From Pseudomonas peli (GTDB lineage Bacteria > Pseudomonadota > Gammaproteobacteria > Pseudomonadales > Pseudomonadaceae): 64,000 bases of DNA. The DNA lies in the NCBI RefSeq assembly GCF_900099645.1, contig NZ_FMTL01000003.1:372001-436000 (forward strand), given 5' to 3'. A program made the position numbers and the translations under genes. How positions within the stretch are numbered: position 1 is the first letter of the stretch; every line of letters begins with the position of its first letter. Shown piece after piece: positions 54,693-63,276 of this stretch. The notes beneath the pieces were generated by a model, which worked only from the letters and a program-made list of their open reading frames with translations, was not told the DNA's origin and made no database searches.

Positions 54693-55351
54693 GGGATGAT
54701 TCCCCTTCAGTAGACATCCAGATCAGTGCTGCGGAACCGCGCCTACGCCAGCTGGCGTACGTACGGTGATGCCGACTGTTCTTGCCTGTGTGGGTTTACT
54801 GGGTTCCGGGGTCGGGGCCGTGCCTTGCCGCGCAACACATTCAGGGTGCTCAGGCACAACCGCTGCAACGCTCCGGTTGCCTTGTGGGCAATGGACGCTA
54901 TGGGGGCGTACTGTTGAGTCAACCTTGCTGTGCCGTGCTGCAAACCGCGTTCCAAACCCTCTGGCAGTGTTACGAAGTCCCATCCTTGGGTTTTACACAC
55001 CTCGACCCGAGGCGCGCGTACATCCGAAATTTCTTGTTGGGCTGGCACCCATCACGTGGTGAGCCAGCACTTATATATTCTTCGGTCCGGGGCTGTGGGC
55101 GCCCGGTCTGTCGACCCTGCTAAGGCGACAGCGACGAAATCGGCTGACTCAACGATATAGTCTTCGGCCTGTCGCAATTGTCGGTTTGCGACTCTGACGT
55201 GTTGCGCGGCGACAGACGCTTTAAAAACCATAACAGACTTGTTTGTTCCGTTGCCAAGGCTGCAAGCCACAGCGGCCGTGGTTTGCAGCGTTTCAAATGG
55301 CCACAGGTACTATGCGCTGGGGGCTGCGCGCTGTTCGGAAAAAATGACAAA
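54693..55351 (-). promoter_or_regulatory. Long non-coding leader/promoter region of cbcVWX
   Basis: 659 nt with only incidental reading frames. It holds several GTCGC/GCGAC elements, including TGTCGC-AAT-TGTCGG (55170-55184), a spacing also found before sdaB, plus GCGACA copies near 55127 and 55213. GbdR, the betaine-responsive activator of these genes in P. aeruginosa, is the expected regulator. No clear promoter box or small gene was found. Confidence 0.5.
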
Positions 55352-56296
55352 TTAATTTCCACTGGCGAGGTTTTCGGCGGTTTTTATTGATTGACCGTTC
55401 AATCGTGTGACGCCTTCCAGCCAGCTCGCCCGCGTCTGCGGATTAGCCTTCAACCAGGCTTTGGCCTCGCGTCGCGGGTTGGTGTTTTTGTTGAGGATGG
55501 CGCCCATCAGGTAGCTTTCCATCTCCAGGCTGAAGCGCAGATTTTTCAGCAGCTGGGTGACATTCGGACACTGTTCGGCCAGGCCTGCGCGCACGTTGGT
55601 GTACACCGTGGCGCCGCCGTAGTTGGGGCCGAAGAACTCATCACCGCCGTCCAGGTAATGCATCTGCAACTGGTTGTTCATCGGGTGCGGCGCCCAGCCG
55701 AGAAATACCACCCACTGTTTGAGGTGCTCGGCGCGTTTGACCTGGGCCAGCATGCCGTTCTCGCTGGACTCCACCAGGCTGAACCCGCTCAGGCCGAAAG
55801 CGTTCTTGTCGATCATTGACTGGATCAGCTTGTTGCCATCGTTGCCCGGTTCGATTCCGTAGAGTTTGCCGCCCAGCTCTTTACTGAAGCGCGCGAGATC
55901 GGCGAAGTTTTTCACGCCGCCGTCATACGCCGTCTGGTTAACCGCCAGGGTGTATTTGGCACCGATGAGGTTGGCGCCGAGGGTCTTTACCGAGCCGTTG
56001 GCGGCGTAGGGTTTGATGTCGTTTTCCATGCTCGGCATCCAGTTGCCGAGGAACACGTCGATCTTGCCGTCCTGCATGGCTTTGTAGGTGTCGGGCACGG
56101 ACAAGCGTTTGACCTGGGTGCGGTAGCCCAATTCACTGAATACCTGCCGCGTGACGGCGGTGGTCACGGTGATGTCGGTCCAACCGACATCGGCGAAGCG
56201 AATCAGCCCGCACTGCGCCGGCTCTGCGGCCTGGGCCAGCAGCGGGGTGGTGCAGAAGGTGGCGGCCAGCAGCCAGCGTTTGTTGCGTGTCATCAA
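55352..56296 (-). CDS. Second choline-type ABC substrate-binding protein
   Basis: Periplasmic protein of 314 residues closely related to CbcX. The signal peptide ends at AQA (about residue 23). The choline-box aromatics appear in DVGWTDITVTTA, FLGNWMPSMEND and FLGWAPHPMNNQ. Asn replaces Tyr in LGNW compared with LGYW of CbcX, so ligand preference may differ. It has no permease of its own and is separated from cbcV by 659 nt. It is divergent from sdaB. A BetI-type box overlaps its last codons. Confidence 0.88.
   Translation of the reverse strand: MMTRNKRWLLAATFCTTPLLAQAAEPAQCGLIRFADVGWTDITVTTAVTRQVFSELGYRTQVKRLSVPDTYKAMQDGKIDVFLGNWMPSMENDIKPYAANGSVKTLGANLIGAKYTLAVNQTAYDGGVKNFADLARFSKELGGKLYGIEPGNDGNKLIQSMIDKNAFGLSGFSLVESSENGMLAQVKRAEHLKQWVVFLGWAPHPMNNQLQMHYLDGGDEFFGPNYGGATVYTNVRAGLAEQCPNVTQLLKNLRFSLEMESYLMGAILNKNTNPRREAKAWLKANPQTRASWLEGVTRLNGQSIKTAENLASGN
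55387..55402. promoter_or_regulatory. BetI-type box in the 3' end of the second choline-binding protein gene
   Basis: TTGATTGACCGTTCAA, whose reverse complement differs at one position from the boxes at 46037 and 46780. It lies inside coding sequence and about 700 nt upstream of cbcV, so its target is unclear. Confidence 0.6.
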
Positions 56297-56611
56297 GCCT
56301 CTCCCGGTTGCAGTGACAGGGCACGCGTAGAAGCGCGCAGTCGGGCCACGGGTGGCAGGCGAATGCAGCTGGCCGGTCCATGGGCGCGGCGATCATGCCG
56401 ACAGATTTCCTTCGCTGCCTATGCGTGAAGTCGCAAGTAGAACGCTGCTGTCGTGAATTGCTGCAGCGGCGCTTGAAACTGCGCGCTGTCGCACACGTCG
56501 CGTTCGTTTGCGGCGCTGACGGATTTAGATATGGGCGGGTCGGTGTGGAGCGGCGGTAGCGTGGGGAAATCCTGATCATGCCTGCATGTAGCAATCGTGC
56601 AGGAGAGTGGT
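56297..56611. promoter_or_regulatory. Divergent promoter region between the choline-binding protein gene and sdaB
   Basis: 315 nt without a gene. It contains TGTCGC-ACA-CGTCGC (56487-56501), a tandem GTCGC element with the same 9-nt period as one in the cbcVWX leader. It is a candidate GbdR site, as sdaB belongs to the GbdR regulon in P. aeruginosa. Confidence 0.45.
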
Positions 56612-57991
56612 GTGGCTATCAGCGTGTTTGACCTGTTCAAGATCGGCATTGGGCCGTCCAGTTCGCATACCGTCGGACCGATGCGTGCGGCGGCGCTGTT
56701 TAGCGGCGCATTGGCCGAGCGGCGTTTGCTGGAACGTACGGCGCGGCTGCAGGTGCGTCTGTACGGTTCGCTATCGGCCACCGGTGTTGGCCACGGCAGC
56801 GACCGTGCGGTGATTATGGGGCTGATGGGCGAATGGCCGGATCAGGTCGACCCGAGCAGCATCGAACCGCGTATCGCGCAGCTGCTGGCCAGTGGGCAGT
56901 TGCCGCTCGGTGGGCGGGTCAGCATCGGCTTCGACTGGTCGCGCGACATGCTGTTGCTGGACGAAAACCTTCCGTATCACCCCAACGCCATGACCCTCAG
57001 TGCGTTTGCCGCAGATGGCAGCCTGCTGCACGAAAACACCTATTACTCGGTGGGCGGCGGTTTCGTGGTGGACGCCGAGCAGGCCGCCAGCGGTCAGCTG
57101 GATCAGGATCACACGCAGCTACCGTATGACTTCAATAGCGCGGAGGAGCTGCTAAGCCTGTGCAAGGCTCATGGCCTGCGGGTTTCCGAGCTGATGATGG
57201 CCAACGAGAAAGCCTGGCGCAGTGAGGCCGAAATCCGCAGCGGGCTGATGCGTCTGTGGCAGGCCATGCGCGATTGTGTCGAGCAAGGCTTGCAGCACGA
57301 GGGCACCTTGCCTGGTGGGCTGAATGTGAAGCGCCGCGCCGCCAAGCTGCACCGCAGCCTGCAGGAAATGAGCAAGCCCAACGTGATCGGCTCGACCCTC
57401 AGCGGTATGGAGTGGGTCAACCTGTTCGCCCTGGCGGTGAATGAGGAAAACGCCGCCGGCGGGCGCATGGTCACAGCACCGACCAATGGTGCGGCGGGGA
57501 TCATCCCGGCGGTGCTGCATTATTACGTGCGCTTCAGCCCGTCGGTGACCGAGGCCAATGTGGTGGATTACCTGCTAGCTGCTGCCGCCATCGGCATCCT
57601 GTGCAAGAAGAACGCGTCGATCTCCGGCGCTGAGGTCGGTTGTCAGGGCGAGGTCGGTTCGGCCTGCGCCATGGCCGCGGCAGGCTTGGCAGAGATTCTC
57701 GGGGCTACCCCTGGGCAGGTGGAAAACGCCGCCGAAATCGGCCTGGAACACAACCTCGGCCTGACCTGTGACCCGGTCGGTGGCCTGGTGCAGGTGCCGT
57801 GCATAGAGCGCAATGCGATTGCTGCGGTGAAGGCGATCAACGCGGCGCAGATGGCCCTGCGTGGCGACGGCGAGCACTTTATCTCACTGGACCGGGTGAT
57901 CCGCACCATGCGCGACACCGGCGCCGATATGCATGACAAGTACAAGGAAACCTCGCGCGGCGGGTTGGCAGTTAGCGCTGTTGAATGTTGA
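56612..57991 (+). CDS. sdaB: L-serine ammonia-lyase
   Basis: Converts L-serine to pyruvate and ammonia, the exit of carbon from betaine through glycine and serine. The protein has 459 residues. The N-terminal [22 protein letters not shown] is diagnostic. Cys residues near the C-terminal half ([31 protein letters not shown]) bind the 4Fe-4S cluster. The start is GTG 56612, 6 nt after AGGAG; the in-frame GTG at 56597 is upstream of that site. It sits beside gbdR and the choline transporter genes as in P. aeruginosa. Confidence 0.96.
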   Translation: MAISVFDLFKIGIGPSSSHTVGPMRAAALFSGALAERRLLERTARLQVRLYGSLSATGVGHGSDRAVIMGLMGEWPDQVDPSSIEPRIAQLLASGQLPLGGRVSIGFDWSRDMLLLDENLPYHPNAMTLSAFAADGSLLHENTYYSVGGGFVVDAEQAASGQLDQDHTQLPYDFNSAEELLSLCKAHGLRVSELMMANEKAWRSEAEIRSGLMRLWQAMRDCVEQGLQHEGTLPGGLNVKRRAAKLHRSLQEMSKPNVIGSTLSGMEWVNLFALAVNEENAAGGRMVTAPTNGAAGIIPAVLHYYVRFSPSVTEANVVDYLLAAAAIGILCKKNASISGAEVGCQGEVGSACAMAAAGLAEILGATPGQVENAAEIGLEHNLGLTCDPVGGLVQVPCIERNAIAAVKAINAAQMALRGDGEHFISLDRVIRTMRDTGADMHDKYKETSRGGLAVSAVEC

Positions 57992-58131
57992 GCACCTGTT
58001 TACGATTAGCTGCGCGTCGGCCCTGCTGCGTTAAAAACAGGCTCGGAATGCTCATGTGCAAAAGCACACTCCGCTTCCTCGCCTGTTTTTGCCTTGCAGG
58101 ACTCTAGCTCGCAAGATCGTAAATCAGGCGC
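57992..58131. repeat. Large imperfect palindrome after sdaB
   Basis: About 140 nt whose two halves are imperfect reverse complements. The outer arms share CCTG(N)TTTACGAT, a middle block shares CCTGC, and an inner block shares AAAAACAGGC. The tip is GTGC-AAAA-GCAC. It starts at the sdaB stop and looks like a dispersed Pseudomonas intergenic repeat that could also terminate transcription. Confidence 0.65.
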
Positions 58132-58557
58132 TGTGCGTTCAATCAGGTGCGTGCTGCGCATTGCGCACATTTGTGGTGCGTGGCTGTTTGGTGCAGCGGA
58201 AAAGGGCAGCGCAACGCTGCTGAATACGGCCTGACCGTTGGTCCGTTACCGCGCCGTTTTTACCCTGCGTAGCGGGGTGACAAAGCACCCGCCTGGCAGT
58301 GCTACCGAAATGCTCAAGCGCCCGCCGAATGGGCGTTTGCGGTCGTAATCAGAATGCTTCTGTCGCTCCTGCCAACGCCTAGTGTCACTAGCGTTGGGCC
58401 GACCCATCTGTTTTTAATTGAACGCCCAATCAATTTAGGCACGGCCTTTGCGTTGTGCTGGTGGTCGATCTGGCGTTATGCAGTCCCAGAACCATAAAAA
58501 GAGCCACCGTATAGAGGGGCTCACTACCGTGCTTTGCTTCGCGTGAGGGTTTACCTG
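58132..58557 (+). promoter_or_regulatory. gbdR upstream region
   Basis: 426 nt without a gene between the palindrome and gbdR. A short direct palindromic pair CTAGTGTCACTAG lies near 58379-58391. A BetI-type box is at 58418-58433. No clear -35/-10 pair was identified. Confidence 0.45.
58418..58433. promoter_or_regulatory. BetI-type operator upstream of gbdR
   Basis: TTGAACGCCCAATCAA, matching the betI-proximal boxes at 14 of 16 positions, 125 nt before the gbdR start. It suggests that the choline sensor BetI also touches gbdR expression. Confidence 0.6.
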
Positions 58558-59661
58558 ATGTCACAGTTCACTCAAGGGGCACAACCCCAGAGCCGTGCTC
58601 CGCAGTCCATCGGCTTTCTCCTGCTCGACAACTTCACCTTGATTTCCCTGGCGTCTGCCGTCGAGCCGCTGCGGATGGCCAACCAGCTGTCCGGTAAGGA
58701 GTTGTACCGCTGGCACACCCTCAGCCAAAGCGGCCTGCCGGTCTGCGCTAGTGATGGCCTGCAGATCACCCCGGATGCCAGTTTGGCTACGGCGCCGCGT
58801 TTGGATGCGGTGATCGTTTGCGGCGGTGTGGACATTCAGCACAGCGTCACCCGCGAGCACGTGCAGTGGCTGCAAAGCCAGGCCCGCCATGGCGCGCAAC
58901 TGGGTGCGGTATGTACCGGTAGCTGGGCGCTGGCCAAGGCCGGGCTGCTCGATGGTTTCGATTGCAGCGTGCATTGGGAATGTTTGGCCTCGATGCAGGA
59001 AGCCTTCCCCCGCGCAGCAGTCAGCACCCGCCTGTTCTCGATTGACCGCAACCGCCACACCAGCTCCGGCGGCACTGCGCCGATGGACATGATGCTGCAC
59101 GTGATCGGCCGCGAGCATGGCCGCGAACTGGCAGCGGCAATTTCTGAAATGTTTATCTACGAGCGCATCCGCAACGAGCAGGATCACCAGCGCGTGCCGC
59201 TCAAGCACATGCTTGGCACCAACCAGCCGAAGCTGCAGGAAATCGTCGCGCTGATGGAAGCCAACCTGGAAGAGCCAATCGACCTCGATCAGCTGGCGCT
59301 GTATGTCGATGTGTCGCGCCGCCAGCTGGAGCGCCTGTTCCAGAAGTACCTGCACTGCTCGCCGTCGCGCTACTACCTCAAGCTGCGCCTGATACGTGCG
59401 CGCCAACTGCTCAAGCAGACCAGCATGTCGATTATCGAAGTGGCTTCGGTCTGCGGCTTTGTTTCTACCCCGCACTTCTCCAAGTGCTACCGCGAATACT
59501 TTGGCATCCCGCCGCGCGACGAACGCGCGGGCCAGCAGGGCGGCAATGTGGTGGCGCTGCTGCCAATGCCGGAAGACCTCATGCGCCCATCGCCATCCTC
59601 GGCTATGGCCGCGCTGACGCGGGCGCAGGGGGAGTCGACCTTCGCCAGTGTTAGGCTCTAA
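58558..59661 (+). CDS. gbdR: GbdR, betaine/dimethylglycine-responsive AraC-family activator
   Basis: Activator of 367 residues. The N-terminal half is a class I glutamine amidotransferase-like (DJ-1/GATase1) sensor domain (IGFLLLDNFTLISLASAVEPLRMANQL, GAVCTGSWALAKAGLL). The C-terminal third is an AraC double helix-turn-helix (DQLALYVDVSRRQLERLFQKYL and IIEVASVCGFVSTPHFSKCYREYFG). Length and organisation equal P. aeruginosa GbdR, which turns on gbcAB, dgcAB, cbcXWV and sdaB. ATG 58558 with GAGG upstream is chosen over 58534. Confidence 0.95.
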   Translation: MSQFTQGAQPQSRAPQSIGFLLLDNFTLISLASAVEPLRMANQLSGKELYRWHTLSQSGLPVCASDGLQITPDASLATAPRLDAVIVCGGVDIQHSVTREHVQWLQSQARHGAQLGAVCTGSWALAKAGLLDGFDCSVHWECLASMQEAFPRAAVSTRLFSIDRNRHTSSGGTAPMDMMLHVIGREHGRELAAAISEMFIYERIRNEQDHQRVPLKHMLGTNQPKLQEIVALMEANLEEPIDLDQLALYVDVSRRQLERLFQKYLHCSPSRYYLKLRLIRARQLLKQTSMSIIEVASVCGFVSTPHFSKCYREYFGIPPRDERAGQQGGNVVALLPMPEDLMRPSPSSAMAALTRAQGESTFASVRL

Positions 59662-59677
59662 GCCTCGCTGAATAACC

Positions 59678-59812
59678 TGTAGGAGCCAGCTTGCTTGCGA
59701 TGCTTTTGCTTGGCAGGGATCTGGCTCCTACACGCTGTGTGGGAGGCGCTTTAGCGGCGAGCTGTTAATCGCTTGTCGCGGCTGAAGCGGAGTGCCGCCC
59801 AGCCCTCCCACA
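59678..59812. repeat. Two REP-type palindromes after gbdR
   Basis: First unit 59678-59732 has perfect 12-bp arms TGTAGGAGCCAG / CTGGCTCCTACA, the classic Pseudomonas GTAGGAGC REP. Second unit 59738-59812 has arms beginning TGTGGGAGG and ending CCTCCCACA, another common Pseudomonas REP type. No REP-associated transposase gene is nearby. Confidence 0.8.
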
Positions 59813-59816
59813 AAAC

Positions 59817-59855
59817 AAAACGCCGCACTGGCCTTGAAGGCGAGTGCGGCGTTTT
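59817..59855 (-). terminator. Terminator of gbcB
   Basis: 13-bp perfect stem (AAAACGCCGCACT / AGTGCGGCGTTTT) with a 13-nt structured loop. On the minus strand it follows the gbcB stop and ends in TTTT. Confidence 0.9.
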
Positions 59856-59886
59856 GCTGTGTGCGCGACGGTGCGATACGCGGTGC

Positions 59887-60990
59887 TTAGTACTCGATCG
59901 CGACATCACCCTGCGGCACGCTGCAGCAGGACAGGATGTAGCCCTCGGCGACATCTTCGTCGGTGATCCCGCCGTTGTGCTCCATGCTCACCTCGCCTGA
60001 GGTTTTCATTACCTTGCAGGTGCCGCAAATGCCCATGCCGCAGGCTTTGGGGATATGCAGGCCAAGCTTGGCCGCGGCGGCGTGTACGGTTTCGCCTGGG
60101 TCGACGCGGATGCTCTTGCCGGTGCTGGTGAATGCCACCTGATTCTGTTCGGCAGCCGGCACGGCGGGGGCTTCGGCGGCTTCGGCGGCGAGCTCCTTGG
60201 CTTCTTCGCGGACATCCGCCGGCGTCGCGCCAAAGGACTCCTCGTGGTAGTGCTGCATGTCGAAGCCATTGCTTTCCAGCAGGCGTTTGACCGCATTCAT
60301 GTACGGCGTCGGGCCGCAGCAGAAGATTTCCCGATCCAGATAATCCGGGGCAATCAGCTCCAGCATCTTCTGGTTGAGGTAGCCGCGATAACCGGCCCAA
60401 GCCTCACCCAGCCCATGCTTCTCGCAAATCACATGCAGGCTGAAGTTGTTGATCCGCGCGGCCATATGCTCCAGCTCGCGGTGGTAGATGATGTCCTTCG
60501 GTGAGCGCGCGCTGTGCACAAACACCATGTCGACATTGGCGTTGGTGTCGTAAAACCAGCGCGCCATCGACATCACCGGCGTGATGCCGACGCCGCCGCT
60601 GAGGTAGAGCACCTTGTCGGCGGGAAAGTCGATGGCATTGAACAGCCCGGCCGGGCCGTGAACCGGCAGTTCCTGGCCTTCCTGCAGGTTGTCATGCAGC
60701 CAGTTGGAGACCTTGCCGCCAGGCACTCGCTTGATGGTGATGGAAAAGCTGTAGGGTACGGAAGGCGAGCTGGAGATGGTGTAGGAGCGCATCACCGGCT
60801 GGCCGTCGATTTCCAGTTCCAGGGTGACGAATTGTCCTGGTTTGAAGAAGTACAGCACCGGCTGATCGGCCATAAAGCAGAACGTGCGCACGTCCCAGGT
60901 TTCCTGGATGACTTTGACGCAGCGTACTAGGTGGCGGCCATTGCTCCAGGTCTGGGTGGTAATGGGGTTGAGGAAGTCGTTCGTCGTCAT
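59887..60990 (-). CDS. gbcB: Glycine betaine demethylase reductase subunit
   Basis: Electron-transfer partner of GbcA, 367 residues. The N-terminal FAD domain has RSYTISSSP, the NAD domain has YLSGGVGITPVMSMARW, and the C-terminal plant-type 2Fe-2S domain has CGMGICGTC and a later LSCCSVPQG with the fourth Cys. A 25-residue Ala/Glu-rich linker (about 270-290) joins the last two domains. It is divergent from gbcA with 352 nt between starts. Confidence 0.95.
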   Translation of the reverse strand: MTTNDFLNPITTQTWSNGRHLVRCVKVIQETWDVRTFCFMADQPVLYFFKPGQFVTLELEIDGQPVMRSYTISSSPSVPYSFSITIKRVPGGKVSNWLHDNLQEGQELPVHGPAGLFNAIDFPADKVLYLSGGVGITPVMSMARWFYDTNANVDMVFVHSARSPKDIIYHRELEHMAARINNFSLHVICEKHGLGEAWAGYRGYLNQKMLELIAPDYLDREIFCCGPTPYMNAVKRLLESNGFDMQHYHEESFGATPADVREEAKELAAEAAEAPAVPAAEQNQVAFTSTGKSIRVDPGETVHAAAAKLGLHIPKACGMGICGTCKVMKTSGEVSMEHNGGITDEDVAEGYILSCCSVPQGDVAIEY

Positions 60991-61342
60991 GGACGTCTCT
61001 CCGCGCGGCCGGGCATCGGCCTTATATGGGGCGGATTGTGCGCACTGGCGGATGGGCTCATTTATCTGCCAGCGACATTTACATGCTTATCGCGACCTGC
61101 CGCGCAGGCCTTGGTTTGCCGCGTCGGAAACGGATGTGACCATGTCGTCCATAGACAAGGTTTGGCCCACGCTCAGCGCCACACTCGCAGCCAGCCGAAG
61201 CAAAAAGGTCACGAGCGAATTCCTCTTTCATCCAGTCGCCATCGGCGGGCGTAGAACGGGGCAATGACGCCACCTTGCGTGATACCGACTAGCCACTTTA
61301 TTGCGGCAACTCGCCGAGCGAGTCGCCATTGAGGAGTTACCG
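60991..61342. promoter_or_regulatory. gbcB-gbcA divergent promoter region
   Basis: 352 nt without a gene. It has GCGACA at 61072 and GCGACC at 61092, resembling half of the GTCGC element seen before sdaB and cbcV. GbdR control is expected from P. aeruginosa. No clear core promoter is visible. Confidence 0.5.
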
Positions 61343-62635
61343 ATGGACGTCACTTCCACCCTGAGCCTGGGCGATCCGCTGGAGCCTGCACGCAAGGCCA
61401 CCGCCGAGATGCTGCAAAGCCGCGAGCGCACCTTTTCGCTGCCGCAGCCGTTCTACAACGATGAGCGCCTGTTCAAGATCGATATGCAGGAGATCTTCCA
61501 CAAGGAATGGCTGATTGCCGGCATGACCAGTGAGATCCCGGCCAAGGGTAACTACCTCACCCTGCAGATCGGCGATAACCCGATCATGGTGATTCGCGGG
61601 GCCGATGGTGTGGTGCATGCCTTCCATAACGTCTGCCGTCACCGTGGCTCGCGCCTGTGCACCAGTGACAAAGGCAAGGTGGCCAAGCTGGTGTGCCCTT
61701 ATCACCAGTGGACCTACGAACTCGACGGTCGCCTGCTGTTTGCTGGCACCGAAATGGGCGCGGATTTCGACCTCAAGGACTACAGCCTGAAACCGGTCAA
61801 CTGCAAAGTGGCCGGTGGTTACATCTTTATTTCCCTGGCGGAAAACCCACCGGCCATTGATGAGTTCCTCAGTACGCTGGCTCATTACATGGAGCCGTAC
61901 GACATGGAAAACACCAAGGTGGCCGTGCAAACCACCTTGATGGAAAAGGCCAACTGGAAGCTGGTGCTGGAGAACAACCGCGAGTGCTACCACTGCAACG
62001 GCTCGCACCCCGAGCTGCTCAATACCCTGCTGGAGTGGGATGACGTTACCGACCCGCGCGCCACCCAGGCGTTCAAGGATCAGGTGGCGGAGTGCACGGG
62101 TCGCTGGGACAAAGACAATATTCCCTACGCCCATGCCAGCTTTGGTCTGCGCAACCGCATCGTGCGCATGCCGCTGCTCAAGGGCACTGTGTCCATGACC
62201 ATGGACGGCAAGCAGGGCTGCAAGAAACTCATGGGTCGTATCACCGATCCCGACTTGGGCTCGATGCGCATCCTGCACCTGCCGCACTCGTGGAACCACT
62301 GCATGGGCGATCACATGATTGTCTTCACCGTGTGGCCGATCAGTGCCCAGGAAACCATGGTCACCACCAAATGGCTGGTGCACAAGGATGCCGTGGAAGG
62401 CGTCGACTACGACGTGGCGCGCCTGCGTCAGGTGTGGGACGCCACCAATGATCAGGACCGCCGTCTGGCCGAAGAAAACCAGCGCGGCATCAACTCCACC
62501 GCTTACCAGCCCGGCCCGTACTCGAAAACCTACGAGTTTGGTGTGGTCAACTTTATCGACTGGTACAGCGAGCGTCTGCTCAACAACCTCGGCGCCGCGC
62601 CTGCGCCCTACCTGAAAGGGGTTGCCGCCGAGTAA
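61343..62635 (+). CDS. gbcA: Glycine betaine demethylase oxygenase subunit (Rieske type)
   Basis: Oxidatively demethylates glycine betaine to dimethylglycine, releasing formaldehyde. The protein has 430 residues. The Rieske 2Fe-2S ligands are Cys98-x-His100 in CRHRGSRL and Cys118-x2-His121 in CPYHQW. The mononuclear iron ligands are in the C-terminal domain around NRECYHCNGSHPE. GAGGAG lies 7 nt before ATG 61343, preferred over the frame start at 61301. It works with GbcB. A T-rich terminator follows. Confidence 0.96.
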   Translation: MDVTSTLSLGDPLEPARKATAEMLQSRERTFSLPQPFYNDERLFKIDMQEIFHKEWLIAGMTSEIPAKGNYLTLQIGDNPIMVIRGADGVVHAFHNVCRHRGSRLCTSDKGKVAKLVCPYHQWTYELDGRLLFAGTEMGADFDLKDYSLKPVNCKVAGGYIFISLAENPPAIDEFLSTLAHYMEPYDMENTKVAVQTTLMEKANWKLVLENNRECYHCNGSHPELLNTLLEWDDVTDPRATQAFKDQVAECTGRWDKDNIPYAHASFGLRNRIVRMPLLKGTVSMTMDGKQGCKKLMGRITDPDLGSMRILHLPHSWNHCMGDHMIVFTVWPISAQETMVTTKWLVHKDAVEGVDYDVARLRQVWDATNDQDRRLAEENQRGINSTAYQPGPYSKTYEFGVVNFIDWYSERLLNNLGAAPAPYLKGVAAE

Positions 62636-62700
62636 CGGAGCTGGCGGGTTGGTCGCCCGCCGGAACGGCTCCACACTCAGGCCTTCATGGCCGCTTTGCT

Positions 62701-62728
62701 GCCCGCAGTCTGCTGCGGGCATTTTTTT
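62701..62728 (+). terminator. Rho-independent terminator of gbcA
   Basis: 8-bp perfect stem GCCCGCAG / CTGCGGGC with loop TCTG, followed by ATTTTTTT. Confidence 0.92.
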
Positions 62729-62763
62729 AGCCCCGCCAATGTGCGCCATTACCTGCGCACAAG

Positions 62764-62785
62764 TGTTACCGCTCAGCCAGCAACG
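62764..62785 (+). promoter_or_regulatory. Possible CbrB-type enhancer site
   Basis: TGTTAC followed 16 nt later by GGAACA resembles the CbrB recognition pattern TGTTAC-N14-GTAACA, but with a longer spacer and one mismatch. It lies about 120 bp upstream of the sigma-54 promoter, a suitable enhancer distance. Confidence 0.35.
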
Positions 62786-62887
62786 GGAACACAAACGAGT
62801 AGCAGCACCCCAGAATGGTGACTGCTTGTGTCAGTTTGGCTGTCTGCTATTTTCATATACCATTGATTTATAAGTAATTTTTAAAGT

Positions 62888-62903
62888 TGGCACGCTGAAT
62901 GCT
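62888..62903 (+). promoter_or_regulatory. Sigma-54 promoter of the CrcZ/Y-like RNA
   Basis: TGGCACGCTGAATGCT matches the -24/-12 consensus TGGCACGNNNNTTGCW except for A at the first T of the -12 element. GG and GC are in correct register. The expected start of transcription is about position 62913. Confidence 0.88.
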
Positions 62904-62912
62904 TTGTTTCCT

Positions 62913-63276
62913 GCACAAAAACAATAACAAGCATCAGCAGAACTATCGTATCGACTCAAGGCACAACAAAAACAAGAGTACCCACGAGTCGCAAACAGAT
63001 TTTTTTGGAAAGGGTATGTGATTCGGGTTTTCCCGCAACCAGGCCGAAAAGAATAAAACTACCTTGAGGTAGCTCGGTGTGCCGGTTGGATCATTGCAGG
63101 GGTTTTGGCAATGGCGATTGCTGTATCAGTAACCAAAAAAATACGTTTGCCCTTGGTTCCACTTGGAATCACCGAAAGCGATGACGCAACAAACAGCGAT
63201 AAAACAACAATAACAGTCGCTAAATAATAAAAATAAAGCACACACCCAATTAGAGGGGAGCCTAGGCTCCCCTTTG
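62913..63276 (+). ncRNA. CrcZ/CrcY-family small RNA (Hfq/Crc antagonist)
   Basis: About 364-nt untranslated RNA between gbcA and the dipeptidase gene. It starts downstream of a sigma-54 promoter and ends at a perfect hairpin terminator. It contains at least six AANAANAA-type motifs in unpaired-looking A-rich stretches: near 62921 (AACAATAA), 62965 (AACAAAAA), 63048 (AAGAATAA), 63187, 63203 (AACAACAA) and 63222 (AATAATAA). CrcZ and CrcY have exactly this build, about 350-410 nt. They sequester Hfq/Crc when the CbrAB system is active and so relieve catabolite repression. The 5' end GCACAAAAACAATAACAAGC also resembles that family. Which paralogue it is cannot be told here. Confidence 0.85.
63255..63276 (+). 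terminator. Terminator of the CrcZ/Y-like RNA
   Basis: Perfect GGGGAGCC / GGCTCCCC stem around CTAG, followed by TTTGTGCTTT. Confidence 0.9.

Noticed and set aside
54782..55123. Short open frames in the cbcVWX leader
   Set aside because: Overlapping frames on both strands, no ribosome binding site and no protein-like composition.
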